DNA from: Palsa-1150 sp036490515
GTDB taxonomy: Bacteria; Myxococcota_A; Polyangia; Polyangiales; Polyangiaceae
Reading direction: 5' to 3'
Assembly: GCA_036490515.1 (NCBI GenBank)
Contig: DASXDU010000007.1
Coordinates: 284,620 to 348,619, forward strand
DNA length: 64,000 nucleotides
In this document: positions 1-8,059 of the stretch, piece by piece
How positions within the stretch are numbered: the stretch's first letter is position 1
Layout: each line of letters opens with the position of its first letter
Notes under the pieces: generated by a model
Database searches by the model: none
What the model was told of the DNA's origin: nothing
The model's input: the letters and a program-made list of their open reading frames with translations, nothing else
Translations under genes and position numbers: made by a program

Positions 1-1
1 C

Positions 2-349
2 ATCCAGGAGGGCGTGAGGGAGGCCGCGGAGATACGGGCGAGAGAGATCAAGGAGGATTTCCCCTGGGCGGATCAGGCGCTCACGACGCTGAAGCACCTC
101 GTCGTCCCCTGCATCGCGTCCGACGTCCTGGGCGCGTGGGAGCACGCGAAGCTCGAAGAGCTCCTCGAGAAGAACCCCGAGGCGCGGCGGAGAGCGCGTT
201 CGGGCGGGGACCTCGCGGGGGTGATCGAGGACCTGCGGGAGCTAGGGGTGATGGAGCGGCTGCCGGACAACCGGATAAACGTGCCGGACGTGTACAGGCT
301 GCCGTTCGGGATCGGGCGAATGGGGGGAGTGCCGGCGCGGCGGGCGTGA
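2..349 (+). CDS. C-terminal fragment of an ATPase-like protein (partial)
   Basis: The frame is already open at the left edge, so this is the last ~115 residues of a longer protein. The first ATG is at 14, but nothing marks it as a true start. The visible part is helical and charged, and ends in a short helix-rich segment followed by NVPDVYRLPFGIGRMGGV at residues ~93-110. As I recall the family, a tail of this kind (VPDVYR..FGIGR.GGV) is seen at the end of P-loop ATPases of accessory regions, after a winged-helix-like segment. No Walker motif lies inside the window, so the assignment is an inference. It converges on the DUF4325 gene, whose stop is 33 bases away. Confidence 0.6.
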   Translation: MQEGVREAAEIRAREIKEDFPWADQALTTLKHLVVPCIASDVLGAWEHAKLEELLEKNPEARRRARSGGDLAGVIEDLRELGVMERLPDNRINVPDVYRLPFGIGRMGGVPARRA

Positions 350-381
350 AGCGGATGTGATGCGCGTACGCCGGTACGCGA

Positions 382-741
382 CTATCGGCCGCTCTCGGGA
401 TCCTGTTCCGGCTGGCCGTGCGGCGCCCCTTGGAGGACCTTGGCGCTCGAGTCGCGCTCTCGCTGTCGGGCCCGTACGAGGGTGTTCAGAAGGCGACGAT
501 CTTCCGGCGCGATGTTCTCCACCTTGATTCTGCGCGTAACCTCCGCAAGCGGGTAGCGCAGCGCCAGCGCGCCGAAGCTTTCGTCGAAGAACGACGCGGA
601 TGCGATCGCCGCGCCCTCGAAGTCGAGGATCAACGGCTCCACATCGCTCCAGTGTGCCTCGAGCACATCCCGCAACGCCTCGCCGTCACGGCGGGTGACG
701 CGTGAATCCTTGCAGACCTCGGTGAGGTACAGCCTGTTCAT
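382..741 (-). CDS. STAS-like DUF4325 protein
   Basis: A 119-residue protein starting at ATG 741 (MNRLYLTEVC). The central segment PLILDFEGAAIASASFFDES followed by FGALALRYPL is the strand-helix core of STAS-like DUF4325 domains: an acidic strand, then a Ser/Phe-rich turn, then a long helix. The next strand, RIKVENIAPEDRRLLN, also fits. Family members are small and are often found beside histidine-kinase-like ATPases or in phage-defence neighbourhoods; their activity is not established. The open frame continues upstream to 2388, but that part is only the reverse shadow of the two plus-strand genes. It is divergent from the unknown gene at 841 (99-base spacer) and convergent with the ATPase fragment. 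Confidence 0.7.
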   Translation of the reverse strand: MNRLYLTEVCKDSRVTRRDGEALRDVLEAHWSDVEPLILDFEGAAIASASFFDESFGALALRYPLAEVTRRIKVENIAPEDRRLLNTLVRARQRERDSSAKVLQGAPHGQPEQDPESGR

Positions 742-840
742 CGGAAGACCCTCGTGATGGACCCCAATTGTGGCGCCCCGCCTGAGCTTCGCATAGCCTG
801 ACCGGCGGGGCATGCGGCGGACCTGCGCTATGGTTTCCAC

Positions 841-1950
841 ATGATGGCGATCGAGACCCGCCGGGACCTCGCCCGTCATCTCCAGGGGCAGATGGCGGCG
901 AGCCGCGGCGGCTGGTCCGCCAGCGAAGCGGACGAAGACGCCGGGCGGACGATGGTCAAGACGTACCTCGTCGAGGCGCATGGCGCGGACTCCGACGATG
1001 CGACGCTGGCCAAGATGGGCGGGCTGGGCAAGAAGATCGGCTTCGACTTCGCAGCGGCCGGCGAGTCCGGGCTGTTCCGGCTCCAGAAGAAGGACGTGAC
1101 CTTCTGGTGCGACACGTCGACCCCACGCTTCTGGCGGCTCTACACCACCGCGCTCGTCAAGGATGCGGACGATGCGCGCGATGCCATCGTGTCGTCGGCT
1201 CCGTGGCTGGATCGCGTCTGGATCCCCCCGCACTACCTCGAGACGCTGGCGGACACGGTGGGCGCGCAGATGCTCACGTTCTCGTTGAGCCACGATCGCA
1301 GGCCGGTCACCGAGGGCGACCGTCCCGTCACGGACTCCGACTTCGTGACTCTCCGCCTCTGGGCGTCGAATGCGCAGAAGACGTTGCACAAGCTGCGCAC
1401 CGCGCACGTGTTCCCCCACGCCGTGTCCGTGCGCAGCGTCCGGCTGCGCAGCGGGGGCGACGACGCGCAGGCCGACTACTGCGTGGCCGAGTACTTCCAC
1501 GACGGCAAGATCACGGCAGGGGGCACCTCGTTCGACGAGCACAACCGAGTCATCGTCCGGATGCTGAGGGACTACGGCGATCTCGTGCGGAGCTTCGAAG
1601 AGCGCTACGGAATCGGTGCGACGACGGACGCGAGCGGCAGGCATGTCGTGGCCGGGCAACCCGTCGTGCTCGATCTCAAGTGGACCGTGCAGGATCTCGA
1701 GTACGCGGTGCAGCGCATCTTCGCGGCGAACGACCCGTTCCGGTTGTGGGGGTTGCCGACGCGAGTGAGCGATGGGCACTTTCGCGCGCGCGCGGTGGAC
1801 CTTCACGTGGGGGGCGTTCTCACGTTCGACATCACGCAGGAGAACGTGGTCATCCAGCTCCCGCGAGGGGTCTGCGGGAACACCGTCGTGCGGTTCCTCA
1901 ACAACCTGCAGTTCCACGTCAACGCAGACGCCCGGGCAGAGGCGGGGTGA
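841..1950 (+). CDS. unknown 369-aa protein, first gene of a two-gene unit
   Basis: I do not recognise a named domain. The ATG at 841 or the one directly after it (844) starts a soluble 369-residue protein with no signal peptide or membrane segment. It is rich in aromatic and charged residues in alternating strands and helices (for example FWCDTSTPRFWRLYTTAL near 90-107). It ends with an Asn-rich strand, VVRFLNNLQFHVN. Codon use is as GC3-rich as the neighbours. The gene is followed after 15 bases by a PD-(D/E)XK-like gene in the same direction, so the two probably form one transcript. Context next to DUF4325, an ATPase fragment and a restriction locus suggests a defence role, by association only. 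Confidence 0.75.
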   Translation: MMAIETRRDLARHLQGQMAASRGGWSASEADEDAGRTMVKTYLVEAHGADSDDATLAKMGGLGKKIGFDFAAAGESGLFRLQKKDVTFWCDTSTPRFWRLYTTALVKDADDARDAIVSSAPWLDRVWIPPHYLETLADTVGAQMLTFSLSHDRRPVTEGDRPVTDSDFVTLRLWASNAQKTLHKLRTAHVFPHAVSVRSVRLRSGGDDAQADYCVAEYFHDGKITAGGTSFDEHNRVIVRMLRDYGDLVRSFEERYGIGATTDASGRHVVAGQPVVLDLKWTVQDLEYAVQRIFAANDPFRLWGLPTRVSDGHFRARAVDLHVGGVLTFDITQENVVIQLPRGVCGNTVVRFLNNLQFHVNADARAEAG

Positions 1951-1965
1951 TCGGAAGCGCGGGGG

Positions 1966-2922
1966 ATGCTTCGACACCTGGACCTGCTCAACGTCTTTCT
2001 CGCGTTGCGCTTCAAGCAACCTGGCTATCCCGACTGTCTGTCGAAGCTGGGGTACCTCGTGCCGTCGGTCGGGGTGACGTTCGTCCTCGGCGACGGGACG
2101 AAGCTCGCCCCCGATGTCGTGGCTCAGTCGCCGGGCCTGACGTTGCTCACCGAGGTGAAGGGCGGCAAAGATCTGGACGGCGACCAGCTGAGCCGCATGC
2201 TCCGTGTCACGGCAACCGACCTTCGCGACTTCGCGTATCTGCACGTCCCCGACCCGTCGGCCCACCGCGTCCACGTGCTCTACGTCTGCAACGACGAGTG
2301 CCGCGCGGCCATCGCCGAGGGGCTGGGAGCACGTATCGCCACCGTCGCAGGGTTCGACGGAGAGCGTTTCCGATTCTCGGGGTCCCAACTCCCGGACGCG
2401 GCCCTTTCACGGTGCATGGCGGACGCCCGGATGAAGGAGGCACCACCGCTCGCCATCGTGCCCTTCGACGCCCAGTCCGAAGAGGGTGATGTTGCGGGCG
2501 TAGTCATCCCCGAGATCGTGGGGGCTCTCGTCGCGGGCGCCGGTACGATCAGCGCGGCGGATATCCTAGGGCGAACACACGCCGTCGTGGGCTCAATCAT
2601 GCAGTCCACCGGGGCGGGGTCGGAGCACGCCACGCTGCTCAGGCGGGTGAAGAACACGATCGACCGGATGGCGGCGGGGGAGCTCGCCCCGTGGATCGAC
2701 CGCGTGCCGCGACTGCCCGCCTACCGCTTCAAGGTGGACCTCCCGGTGGAACCGGCGGCCAGGACGCGGGAGCTGCAGCGGATCCGGACGGCTGCGGCCA
2801 AGTACCTGGCGGCGCAGCAGCCCGGCAAGCAGGTGCAGTTGCCGTTGCTCTTCGAGGTCGACATTCCGGCGGAAGCGCGCGACGAACCTGGCGAGCCGAC
2901 GGAGGGCCCCCAGAGCGACTAG
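1966..2922 (+). CDS. putative PD-(D/E)XK-fold protein, second gene of the unit
   Basis: A 318-residue protein. In the N-terminal third the pattern KLAPDVVAQ, then ~8 residues, then LLTEVKGG gives D (~residue 48) and E-V-K (~61-63). This spacing is typical of PD-(D/E)XK nuclease-fold proteins, where the Asp and Glu hold the metal and Lys is catalytic. The middle is Ala/Gly-rich and the last 90 residues are helical and basic, ending in an acidic tail. The ATG at 1966 follows GGGGG and lies 15 bases after the preceding stop, which supports one transcript. The 3' end overlaps by 4 bases the convergent gene that ends at 2919. The nuclease call rests on one motif only; it could instead be a non-catalytic DNA-binding relative. 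Confidence 0.65.
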   Translation: MLRHLDLLNVFLALRFKQPGYPDCLSKLGYLVPSVGVTFVLGDGTKLAPDVVAQSPGLTLLTEVKGGKDLDGDQLSRMLRVTATDLRDFAYLHVPDPSAHRVHVLYVCNDECRAAIAEGLGARIATVAGFDGERFRFSGSQLPDAALSRCMADARMKEAPPLAIVPFDAQSEEGDVAGVVIPEIVGALVAGAGTISAADILGRTHAVVGSIMQSTGAGSEHATLLRRVKNTIDRMAAGELAPWIDRVPRLPAYRFKVDLPVEPAARTRELQRIRTAAAKYLAAQQPGKQVQLPLLFEVDIPAEARDEPGEPTEGPQSD

Positions 2923-3500
2923 GGAAAGTGTGCAAACGTCACGTTCTGAAGTTTGACGTTCTCACCGAGCTCGATGCGTTTGTCGATCGTCGAGTCTTCG
3001 ATCGTGATCGGTACCAACCGGGAACGGCTGTCCTTTGGCAGCCCGCCAACGACGGCGCGCTGCGCATGGGACGCGACAAGAACCGCGTTGCGGATAACCA
3101 TAGCTTCGGCGCCGGTGACGTTCGAGCCAGGCGTGTCGTCGACCGTCGGCTGAATAAGGCCCACGTAGAGTACTACCCTCGAGTGGCCCGACTCTCCCCC
3201 GAAGGTGTTGACGGCACCATTGGACAGCCTCGGCGAGGCGTTGATCACGTCCTCCCTTGGGCCAAGGTCCTTGCTGGTCGCATTGAGGGTCGCCTCGACT
3301 AGCTCGATCTGGGCTCCGACGTCCCTCAGGTCATTGTCGATTCGCCTTACGTCGTCGCGTGCCGTCGAGATGCGGCCGCTCAGCTCCACGCCAAAACCCA
3401 TGAGGACGAGGAGCGGCAGGAGCCCGGCCACGACAGGTCGCCAAGAGCCTGGCAGGCTGAAGGAGGGTGTATAGTGGAGGGGTGACGACACTGTTTTCAC
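2919..3500 (-). CDS. small membrane-anchored coiled-coil protein, unknown
   Basis: A 193-residue protein opening with a GTG at 3500. A hydrophobic helix around residues 22-38 (PVVAGLLPLLVLMGFGV) is followed by a heptad-like segment, RISTARDDVRRIDNDLRDVG, through about residue 75. This suggests an inner-membrane anchor with a short periplasmic or cytoplasmic coiled coil. The C-terminal half is strand-rich, with repeated Val/Ile runs and no Cys. No family recognised. Its start region overlaps that of the divergent gene at 3467/3482, which has the same anchor-plus-coil plan. No good ribosome-binding site is visible for GTG 3500, so the true start could be further in, before the membrane helix. 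Confidence 0.55.
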   Translation of the reverse strand: MKTVSSPLHYTPSFSLPGSWRPVVAGLLPLLVLMGFGVELSGRISTARDDVRRIDNDLRDVGAQIELVEATLNATSKDLGPREDVINASPRLSNGAVNTFGGESGHSRVVLYVGLIQPTVDDTPGSNVTGAEAMVIRNAVLVASHAQRAVVGGLPKDSRSRLVPITIEDSTIDKRIELGENVKLQNVTFAHFP

Positions 3501-3835
3501 CGGATCACGCCGTCAGCGTGAGGCAGGCCGCGTGGGCGATAGGCGGATTGTACACCGTCGCTTTCGGCGGCCTAGGGTGGCTCATCGTCCAGATGCACTC
3601 GCTCGGCGTCGACCTGGGAGCAGCGAAGGAGCATGCGGCTTCGATCGACAAGCGCCTCGATGGCCTCGATGGCCAGACCAAGAACATGCAGACTGGGCTC
3701 GAGGTGCTGAGAACGAGCGAGATCTCCGCTCTACGCGAACGCCTCGCCCGGGCGGAGCAGAAGCTCGACTGCGTCACCTGCGCAGCGGCGACCGTCGTTC
3801 CTGTCGCGAGCCTTCCGGGAGCGCGCGAACGCTAG
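3482..3835 (+). CDS. small membrane-anchored coiled-coil protein, unknown
   Basis: About 117 residues from GTG 3482, or 122 from GTG 3467. GGAGG at 3476-3480 lies very close to the second start and AGGAGGG at 3461-3467 very close to the first, so the choice is open. A membrane helix (AAWAIGGLYTVAFGGLGWLIV, roughly residues 15-35) precedes a helical stretch with regular Leu/Ile spacing, then a short tail with CVTC. This resembles small phage- or plasmid-type membrane proteins of the three-part plan anchor, coil, tail, but I cannot name it. It diverges from the gene ending at 2919, and the two 5' ends overlap if the longest starts are used. Confidence 0.5.
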   Translation: MTTLFSPDHAVSVRQAAWAIGGLYTVAFGGLGWLIVQMHSLGVDLGAAKEHAASIDKRLDGLDGQTKNMQTGLEVLRTSEISALRERLARAEQKLDCVTCAAATVVPVASLPGARER

Positions 3836-4187
3836 TCGGAGAGGCGAGCTGCGCGCCGAGAAGGGATGGTCGGCCGTGTGCGTCTCGTGAGTCGACTGGC
3901 GCCGTGCTCCAGTGCGGTCGGCAGCCTGTCCGACGGCATGTACCCCCTAAGAAGGACGGTGCCGGCACGCGAAGGGAACCGCGCCCTGAGATGCCTGACC
4001 GGCCATGCTCAGCCGGCCAGTCTTGACCCCTTGGCCCAGGTGCGCGATCGGACCAGCAGAGACGGGAATGCGCGAACCCACCGCTGCTAGCAGCGTGTGG
4101 GAGGCTGTCGTTTGTCTCCTGACTTAACGGAGTGGTTTCGCGTCGTTAGACTGGTACGCAAAGGTGGTTCGTGCGAAGGTTCGCGCG
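3836..4187. other. stretch without a supported gene
   Basis: No reading frame here has convincing codon use or protein character. The only structure I see is the perfect 14-base palindrome at 4082-4095, next to a segment whose minus strand (GGTTCGCGCATTCCC near 4060-4077) faintly resembles a tRNA T-arm but does not pair like one. Confidence 0.4.
4082..4095. repeat. perfect 14-base palindrome
   Basis: CGCTGCTAGCAGCG is its own reverse complement with no loop bases. It lies in the intergenic region about 90 bases upstream of the zinc-ribbon gene and could be an operator for a dimeric regulator or part of an old attachment site. There is no second copy nearby. Confidence 0.4.
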
Positions 4188-4561
4188 TGACGACTGGACG
4201 ACGTGAGTACGCGCCGACGACAGGCGACCCACGGCTGACAATCCACGGCGTGACCACCGAGCAGTGGACGGCTCGCTACGGCGTCGAGCCGTACAGCCAT
4301 CCATGCTCGCATTGCGGACTCGTCCTCACCACCACGGAGCCCTTCGCCAAAGGCACCCTACGCGGTCTTCGCGCTCCAAATTGCTCGTGCGGGAACGGAA
4401 GGACGCCCTACGTGGTCGTCCGAGACCCAAGGCACGGAGACCTTTTTACTGGCGCGGACGACGCGGGCTCCGCGTGCGCTGGGGCGGCCCAAGAAACAGC
4501 GCAAGGTTCCAGGGGGCGAGCCGATCGACGAAGCGACGGTCAAGTGCTCCGCTTTCGATAG
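4188..4561 (+). CDS. small zinc-ribbon protein, unknown
   Basis: Translation from GTG 4188 gives about 124 residues. The segment HPCSHCGLVLTTTEPFAKGT, followed ~10 residues later by NCSCGNG, holds two Cys pairs arranged as CxxC ... CxC, the layout of a zinc ribbon. After this comes a strand, TPYVVVRDPRHGDLF. The last ~35 residues are low in structure and overlap the convergent gene that ends at 4446 by 116 bases; the real C-terminus may matter less than the ribbon. The open frame extends upstream to 4097, but that part has poor codon use. Function unknown; such ribbons commonly occur in small phage or mobile-element proteins. Confidence 0.45.
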
Positions 4562-5000
4562 CGTTCCGGCACAACTGGTGATCCGGCGACATGCCGCCAT
4601 ACAGTCGCTTGAGGTAGAGCTGCCCTTCGATCCGGTTGACCGGGTGGTCCAAGTCGCTCGCCGCTTCCTCGCGCATCCGTCGAACCACCGCACGCAGGAA
4701 CTGGTGCTGGATGCGCTCGATCTCCTGTTCGTCGCCCTCTTCCGTTAGTACGCGCATCTGCGGCTGTCCTCGCACTAGCAGCATCCGGTACTCGCAGAGG
4801 ACTCCGTGGCCGGAGATCATACCGGCGATCTCCGTGTCTCCCGACGCAAAGGCGGCGTGCAGATGCCGCATCTGCGCGGGCCTCGTGCCGGGATAGGTCG
4901 CGCGGAGGTGCATGTTCTGGCAACGACGATTGTGGGTCGTCAGGTGCGCGTGGAGCTGCTCGAAGTGCGGCAGGGAGACCTGAACATTCGCAAGACCCAT
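4446..5000 (-). CDS. unknown 184-aa protein
   Basis: ATG 5000 opens a protein starting MGLANVQVSL, His-rich near the N-terminus (HFEQLHAHLTTHNRRCQNMH), with a central acidic-basic helix (EEGDEQEIERIQHQFLRAVV) and conserved-looking segments NRIEGQLYLKRLYGGMSPDH. No membrane segment or signal peptide. I recognise no family. Its 3' end overlaps the zinc-ribbon gene on the other strand by 116 bases, an unusually long tail-to-tail overlap. The last ~17 residues (Arg/Pro-rich) look like a read-through tail, so either gene may in practice be shorter or diverged. Confidence 0.5.
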   Translation of the reverse strand: MGLANVQVSLPHFEQLHAHLTTHNRRCQNMHLRATYPGTRPAQMRHLHAAFASGDTEIAGMISGHGVLCEYRMLLVRGQPQMRVLTEEGDEQEIERIQHQFLRAVVRRMREEAASDLDHPVNRIEGQLYLKRLYGGMSPDHQLCRNAIESGALDRRFVDRLAPWNLALFLGPPQRTRSPRRPRQ

Positions 5001-5172
5001 TGGCAGTGCCTCTACTTATCAAAGACGTAACATGGTTTTCGCTCTTCACACAGAATTGGCCGCGCGCTGGCCCACAACATCGGGGACTCCCGCGCGCGTG
5101 TGATCGGCGAGAACCAGGAGACGGTGCCGCCGCTCGGGTTGAACGTCCCGAGCGGCGTGCATCCGGTCGTGG

Positions 5173-6108
5173 CTAGGCCCGCACGGGATAGCGCCTGAGC
5201 AGTTCAGCGAGGCCCTGGGCCGAGGCGACCCTCGCGCCCTGTTGGATGACGCCACCACGCTCGCTGAAGATGGCGTATTGCAGCCTGCGGTCGGTCGCAC
5301 GGATCATCTTCGCGGCGTGGAGGCCGGAGCCGAGCTCGCGGAGCATGGCGTAGATGGTGGGGGACGGCGACTTCATGCCAAAGGGCATCTGGAAGCCTCC
5401 CATGCGAGCGATCTCTCCGACCCGGAAGCCGACTCGGACTTCGTCCGGGGTGGCGTGGATCGGGAACATGTCGTCGATCTCAGGCGACGGGGTCGTCGTG
5501 CTCCTTAGGAAGAGGAGGCCCGAATGGCGGTCGGTGTGAATGGAGTAGCCGGGGCCGAGTTCGTCCAGGATGTTTCGCACGACTTCGAGCCGGTCCGGAC
5601 CCACCGAGGGAAGCTCAGGCCATCCCGCCTCGGGGCGGGCGATGTCCACGGTGCCGTTCGGGCGCGAACGGATGATGTCGATCCAGGGCTCGGCCAAGGC
5701 CCGCACCTCCTGGGACGCGTTGTCGATGACGGGGCGTCGTCTGTCTCTGAAGACGGAGAGCGCGGCGCGAAGGGGAAAGTTGGGGTCTCCGGCACCACGA
5801 GGGACGATTAGGCGCGGGAGACCGTTGCGCTCGAAGTAGGCGACGCCGGCGGCATCGCAAGCCAACTTGACGACGGAGGGCTCGACTCCGGGAAACACCA
5901 GCTCGAAGAGGGTGATGCCGAAACTGCCACCCGCAGCCTCCCTCGCGGCGTGGACCGCGGCAGCTACGTCGTCGATGAGTCGCTGATCGGCGGCGGCACC
6001 GGGACGAGGCTCGGGCCCGTGCTCTTGGCGGTGATGGTGTTGGTACTTGCCGCCGTTTGCCTCCTGACGAGCGCGTGCGGCGATCTTGAGAGCAGTCTTC
6101 TTGGTCAT
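5173..6108 (-). CDS. unknown 311-aa protein with TKKTALKIAARA N-terminus
   Basis: The chosen start is ATG 6108 (MTKKTALKIAARARQEANGG), although the frame stays open to 6612. The upstream part has Arg/Gly-biased composition typical of a non-coding frame. The N-terminus carries a His cluster (KYQHHHRQEHGPEP). The body holds helix/strand segments such as FGITLFELVFPGVEPSVVKL and a C-terminal half with FRVGEIARMGGFQMPFGMKS. The short N-terminal KxxAxxARQExxGxxY-like motif reminds me of plasmid/phage-borne proteins, but this is only a resemblance. No catalytic motif identified. It is followed on the same strand by the gene ending at 4446, 172 bases away. Confidence 0.55.
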   Translation of the reverse strand: MTKKTALKIAARARQEANGGKYQHHHRQEHGPEPRPGAAADQRLIDDVAAAVHAAREAAGGSFGITLFELVFPGVEPSVVKLACDAAGVAYFERNGLPRLIVPRGAGDPNFPLRAALSVFRDRRRPVIDNASQEVRALAEPWIDIIRSRPNGTVDIARPEAGWPELPSVGPDRLEVVRNILDELGPGYSIHTDRHSGLLFLRSTTTPSPEIDDMFPIHATPDEVRVGFRVGEIARMGGFQMPFGMKSPSPTIYAMLRELGSGLHAAKMIRATDRRLQYAIFSERGGVIQQGARVASAQGLAELLRRYPVRA

Positions 6109-6765
6109 GGCTCGATCTCGTTCCCACGCTGACGGAGCGCCCCCGCCTCGCTCCGCAGCGCCGAACGGATCGACACCGTCCCGAGACCGTAGCCCCTTCA
6201 CCCCTTCGAGCGGTCCCCGCGGGGGGAGGACCGAATGGGGTCCGGCGTGGGAGACGCCTACGGCAACGCGCCGCGCCACAACCATCACGCGCGGCGCGCG
6301 CTTCGTCAAGGTGACGGCATGAGAAACTCGTCGCAGCGGTCGGCGGGCGCTCAACTCCTGCACCTGGTCGGGTGACCTGCCGCATGGCGCGCGCCCGAAT
6401 AGTCCCAGGCCTCTGTTGGTGAGCCACCGGCGTTCGCGCCACCTCGGACCGCGTAGGCGCCCCCAATCCCTATTTTCCGAGCACCCCGCAACAGGGTGCA
6501 CAGCACACGTGTGCCCGGCGACCCCGACCTCCCCCGGGAAACCTGGGTTTCCTCCCCGACCGAAAGTCGAGTTTCGGTGGCGACCCCCGCGCTTCGCGAT
6601 CGAGCACGGCATTACACGAGTAGAGCCAATCGGGTCGCCTCAGCCGTGCCCCCTACGTTCACACCGTCCAGGAGACTCCAGCGCCATGAAGTCCCCCAGC
6701 GTAAACGCATCGCCAGGGATGCCATCCGACCTCCCGCCTACGTTCCCGCCCAAGGAGCCCAGAGG
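6109..6765. other. long intergenic region
   Basis: About 650 bases between divergent genes. No frame looks coding. It contains one clean inverted repeat, ACCGAAA (6559-6565) and TTTCGGT (6572-6578), separated by 6 bases, which could be an operator or short hairpin. Otherwise nothing is recognised. Confidence 0.4.
6559..6578. promoter_or_regulatory. inverted repeat ACCGAAA-N6-TTTCGGT
   Basis: Perfect 7-base arms around GTCGAG, about 190 bases before the small membrane-protein gene at 6766. The 13-base arm-to-arm spacing suits a dimeric repressor. There is no T-run, so it is unlikely to be a terminator. Confidence 0.35.
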
Positions 6766-6948
6766 ATGAAGACGAACCGCACCCCCACCCAGAACCCAAA
6801 GCCCGGCTACCTGGCCCTTTCGGCATACGCCGCCGGAGGCCGCAGGGTATTCGGCATCCACATGGAGCTGTCCACCCTCGGCGTCGTGTCCGCCATCCTC
6901 ACGCTCGTCGCGGGCATCGTCCTCGTGATCGTCCATGCGCTCCACTAG
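6766..6948 (+). CDS. 60-aa protein with C-terminal membrane helix
   Basis: ATG 6766 (MKTNRTPTQNPKPGYLALSA) gives 60 residues. The N-terminal half is polar and Pro/Asn-rich; the C-terminal half is one hydrophobic helix (LGVVSAILTLVAGIVLVIVHAL), so this would be a small tail-anchored membrane protein. AAGGAG at 6752-6757 is 8 bases upstream, a usable ribosome-binding site. The frame is open upstream to 6496, but that part looks non-coding. Tail to tail with the DUF4145 gene. Small size limits confidence. Confidence 0.45.
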   Translation: MKTNRTPTQNPKPGYLALSAYAAGGRRVFGIHMELSTLGVVSAILTLVAGIVLVIVHALH

Positions 6949-6993
6949 ATTTTGGGCGGGGTCGGCTGGCGTCCGAGGGGTGCTGCTCCGATG

Positions 6994-7800
6994 TCAAGTC
7001 GACGGGCTCTTCCCGCCGGGCCGCGGAGGCGTAGCCATCTGGCCACCGGACGCGATCGTCGCTGGTAGAGCGGGCCGCCCGCCGCCGCCCTCGCCCTTCG
7101 CGGCGCGAACACTCGACGTTGTCCACCGCTTACGCGGCAAGTGCCTGCGAACGACGGCGCCGTCCACGTAGTAGACCTGCCTAAGTAGGTGTTCGACGAC
7201 GTTCATGGCCACGCCCAGGCTTGCGGAGTCGAGCTGCTTTACTCTGTGCGCCGCCTCGTTGCCGAGATCACGCAACCTGTGGAGCGCTTTGGCGTCATTC
7301 TTGGAGAGGACGCCTAGGTCGACGAGCTTTTCGATCCTTTTCACAAGCTTTCCGGTCTTCGCGCCCTTCTTGCGGCAGACCGTCTCTAGAATGGCACGTA
7401 TGCCAATTCCGGCGAGGATGGGCGAGCCAGCGCACAGCGCCCAGTACGTCTCGGTGTAGATCGCCTCGATGTCGTCCGGCAGGTCAAACATGAGGCGTCG
7501 CCGACCTTCGAGCCTCGGAGGAAAGAGGCGCTGACGCTCGGGGGGCAGCTCGTAGTAGTCGGGATCCTCGTTCGAGGTGCACCAGGAATCGCGATACGAG
7601 ATGCTTTGGCAGCCGTCGCATTGGACGAGCTCGTGGTCCGTGTTCACGGAACCGATCTCGAGCCCCTTCTCCATGACGTGCTCGGTGTCCGTCACCGAGG
7701 CTTGGACCGTGTGCTGCGTGATGTTGGTGCAGGCGATGCATTGCAGACGGCGCTTCTGGCCGTCACTGGTCCCCTTCGTGAAGGTGTTCGGTGTGTCCAC
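6994..7800 (-). CDS. DUF4145 protein with N-terminal zinc ribbon
   Basis: A 268-residue protein. Near the N-terminus there are CIACTN (residues ~21-26) and, after ~40 residues, CDGC, forming a split zinc ribbon. The second half has the DUF4145 signature: a helical bundle with a conserved LRDLGNEAAH (about residues 177-186), where the Asn/Ala/His motif resembles HEPN-type bundles. DUF4145 stands alone near restriction genes, or is fused to HsdR N-termini; the HsdR in this window carries the same domain (LRRVGNAAVH). The C-terminus is a Gly/Pro-rich tail. It is on the same strand as the downstream restriction-linked genes but 259 bases away from the ASCH gene. Function is not established. Confidence 0.7.
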   Translation of the reverse strand: MDTPNTFTKGTSDGQKRRLQCIACTNITQHTVQASVTDTEHVMEKGLEIGSVNTDHELVQCDGCQSISYRDSWCTSNEDPDYYELPPERQRLFPPRLEGRRRLMFDLPDDIEAIYTETYWALCAGSPILAGIGIRAILETVCRKKGAKTGKLVKRIEKLVDLGVLSKNDAKALHRLRDLGNEAAHRVKQLDSASLGVAMNVVEHLLRQVYYVDGAVVRRHLPRKRWTTSSVRAAKGEGGGGRPALPATIASGGQMATPPRPGGKSPST

Positions 7801-8059
7801 AAGCCCAGCGTAACCGGCGGCGAGAGGTCACGCCCCCCCGGACATCGGCTTGCGACCGGCCCGCGATGCTAGAAACAAGACGCCGAGCCCCAGCAAAGGG
7901 CGGGCCTCGTGGCGGTGGCGCCGGGAAGGAATCGCTTCCTACGTCTGCGATTCAGGTCGTCGAAGGACGGGGACCGGTGCGGTCTCCGTACCGGCCATGG
8001 ATCGAGGCTCGCATGTCCGGAGCGACCGGGTCCACGTCGACCGGCTGGAGGACCGGTTG

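Noticed and set aside
382..2388. 668-residue open frame on the minus strand
   Set aside because: Only the last 119 residues (from ATG 741) look like a protein. The upstream part is Arg/Val/His-rich reverse shadow of the two plus-strand genes, as expected with very high GC3.
4040..4100. tRNA-like segment on the minus strand
   Set aside because: GGTTCGCGCATTCCC resembles a T-arm but does not form a 5-pair stem with a 7-base loop, and no acceptor, D or anticodon arm pairs around it.
5173..6612. Extension of the 5173-6108 gene upstream to 6612
   Set aside because: The added ~170 residues have Arg/Gly/Pro-biased composition and no start signal, whereas ATG 6108 opens a normal basic helix.
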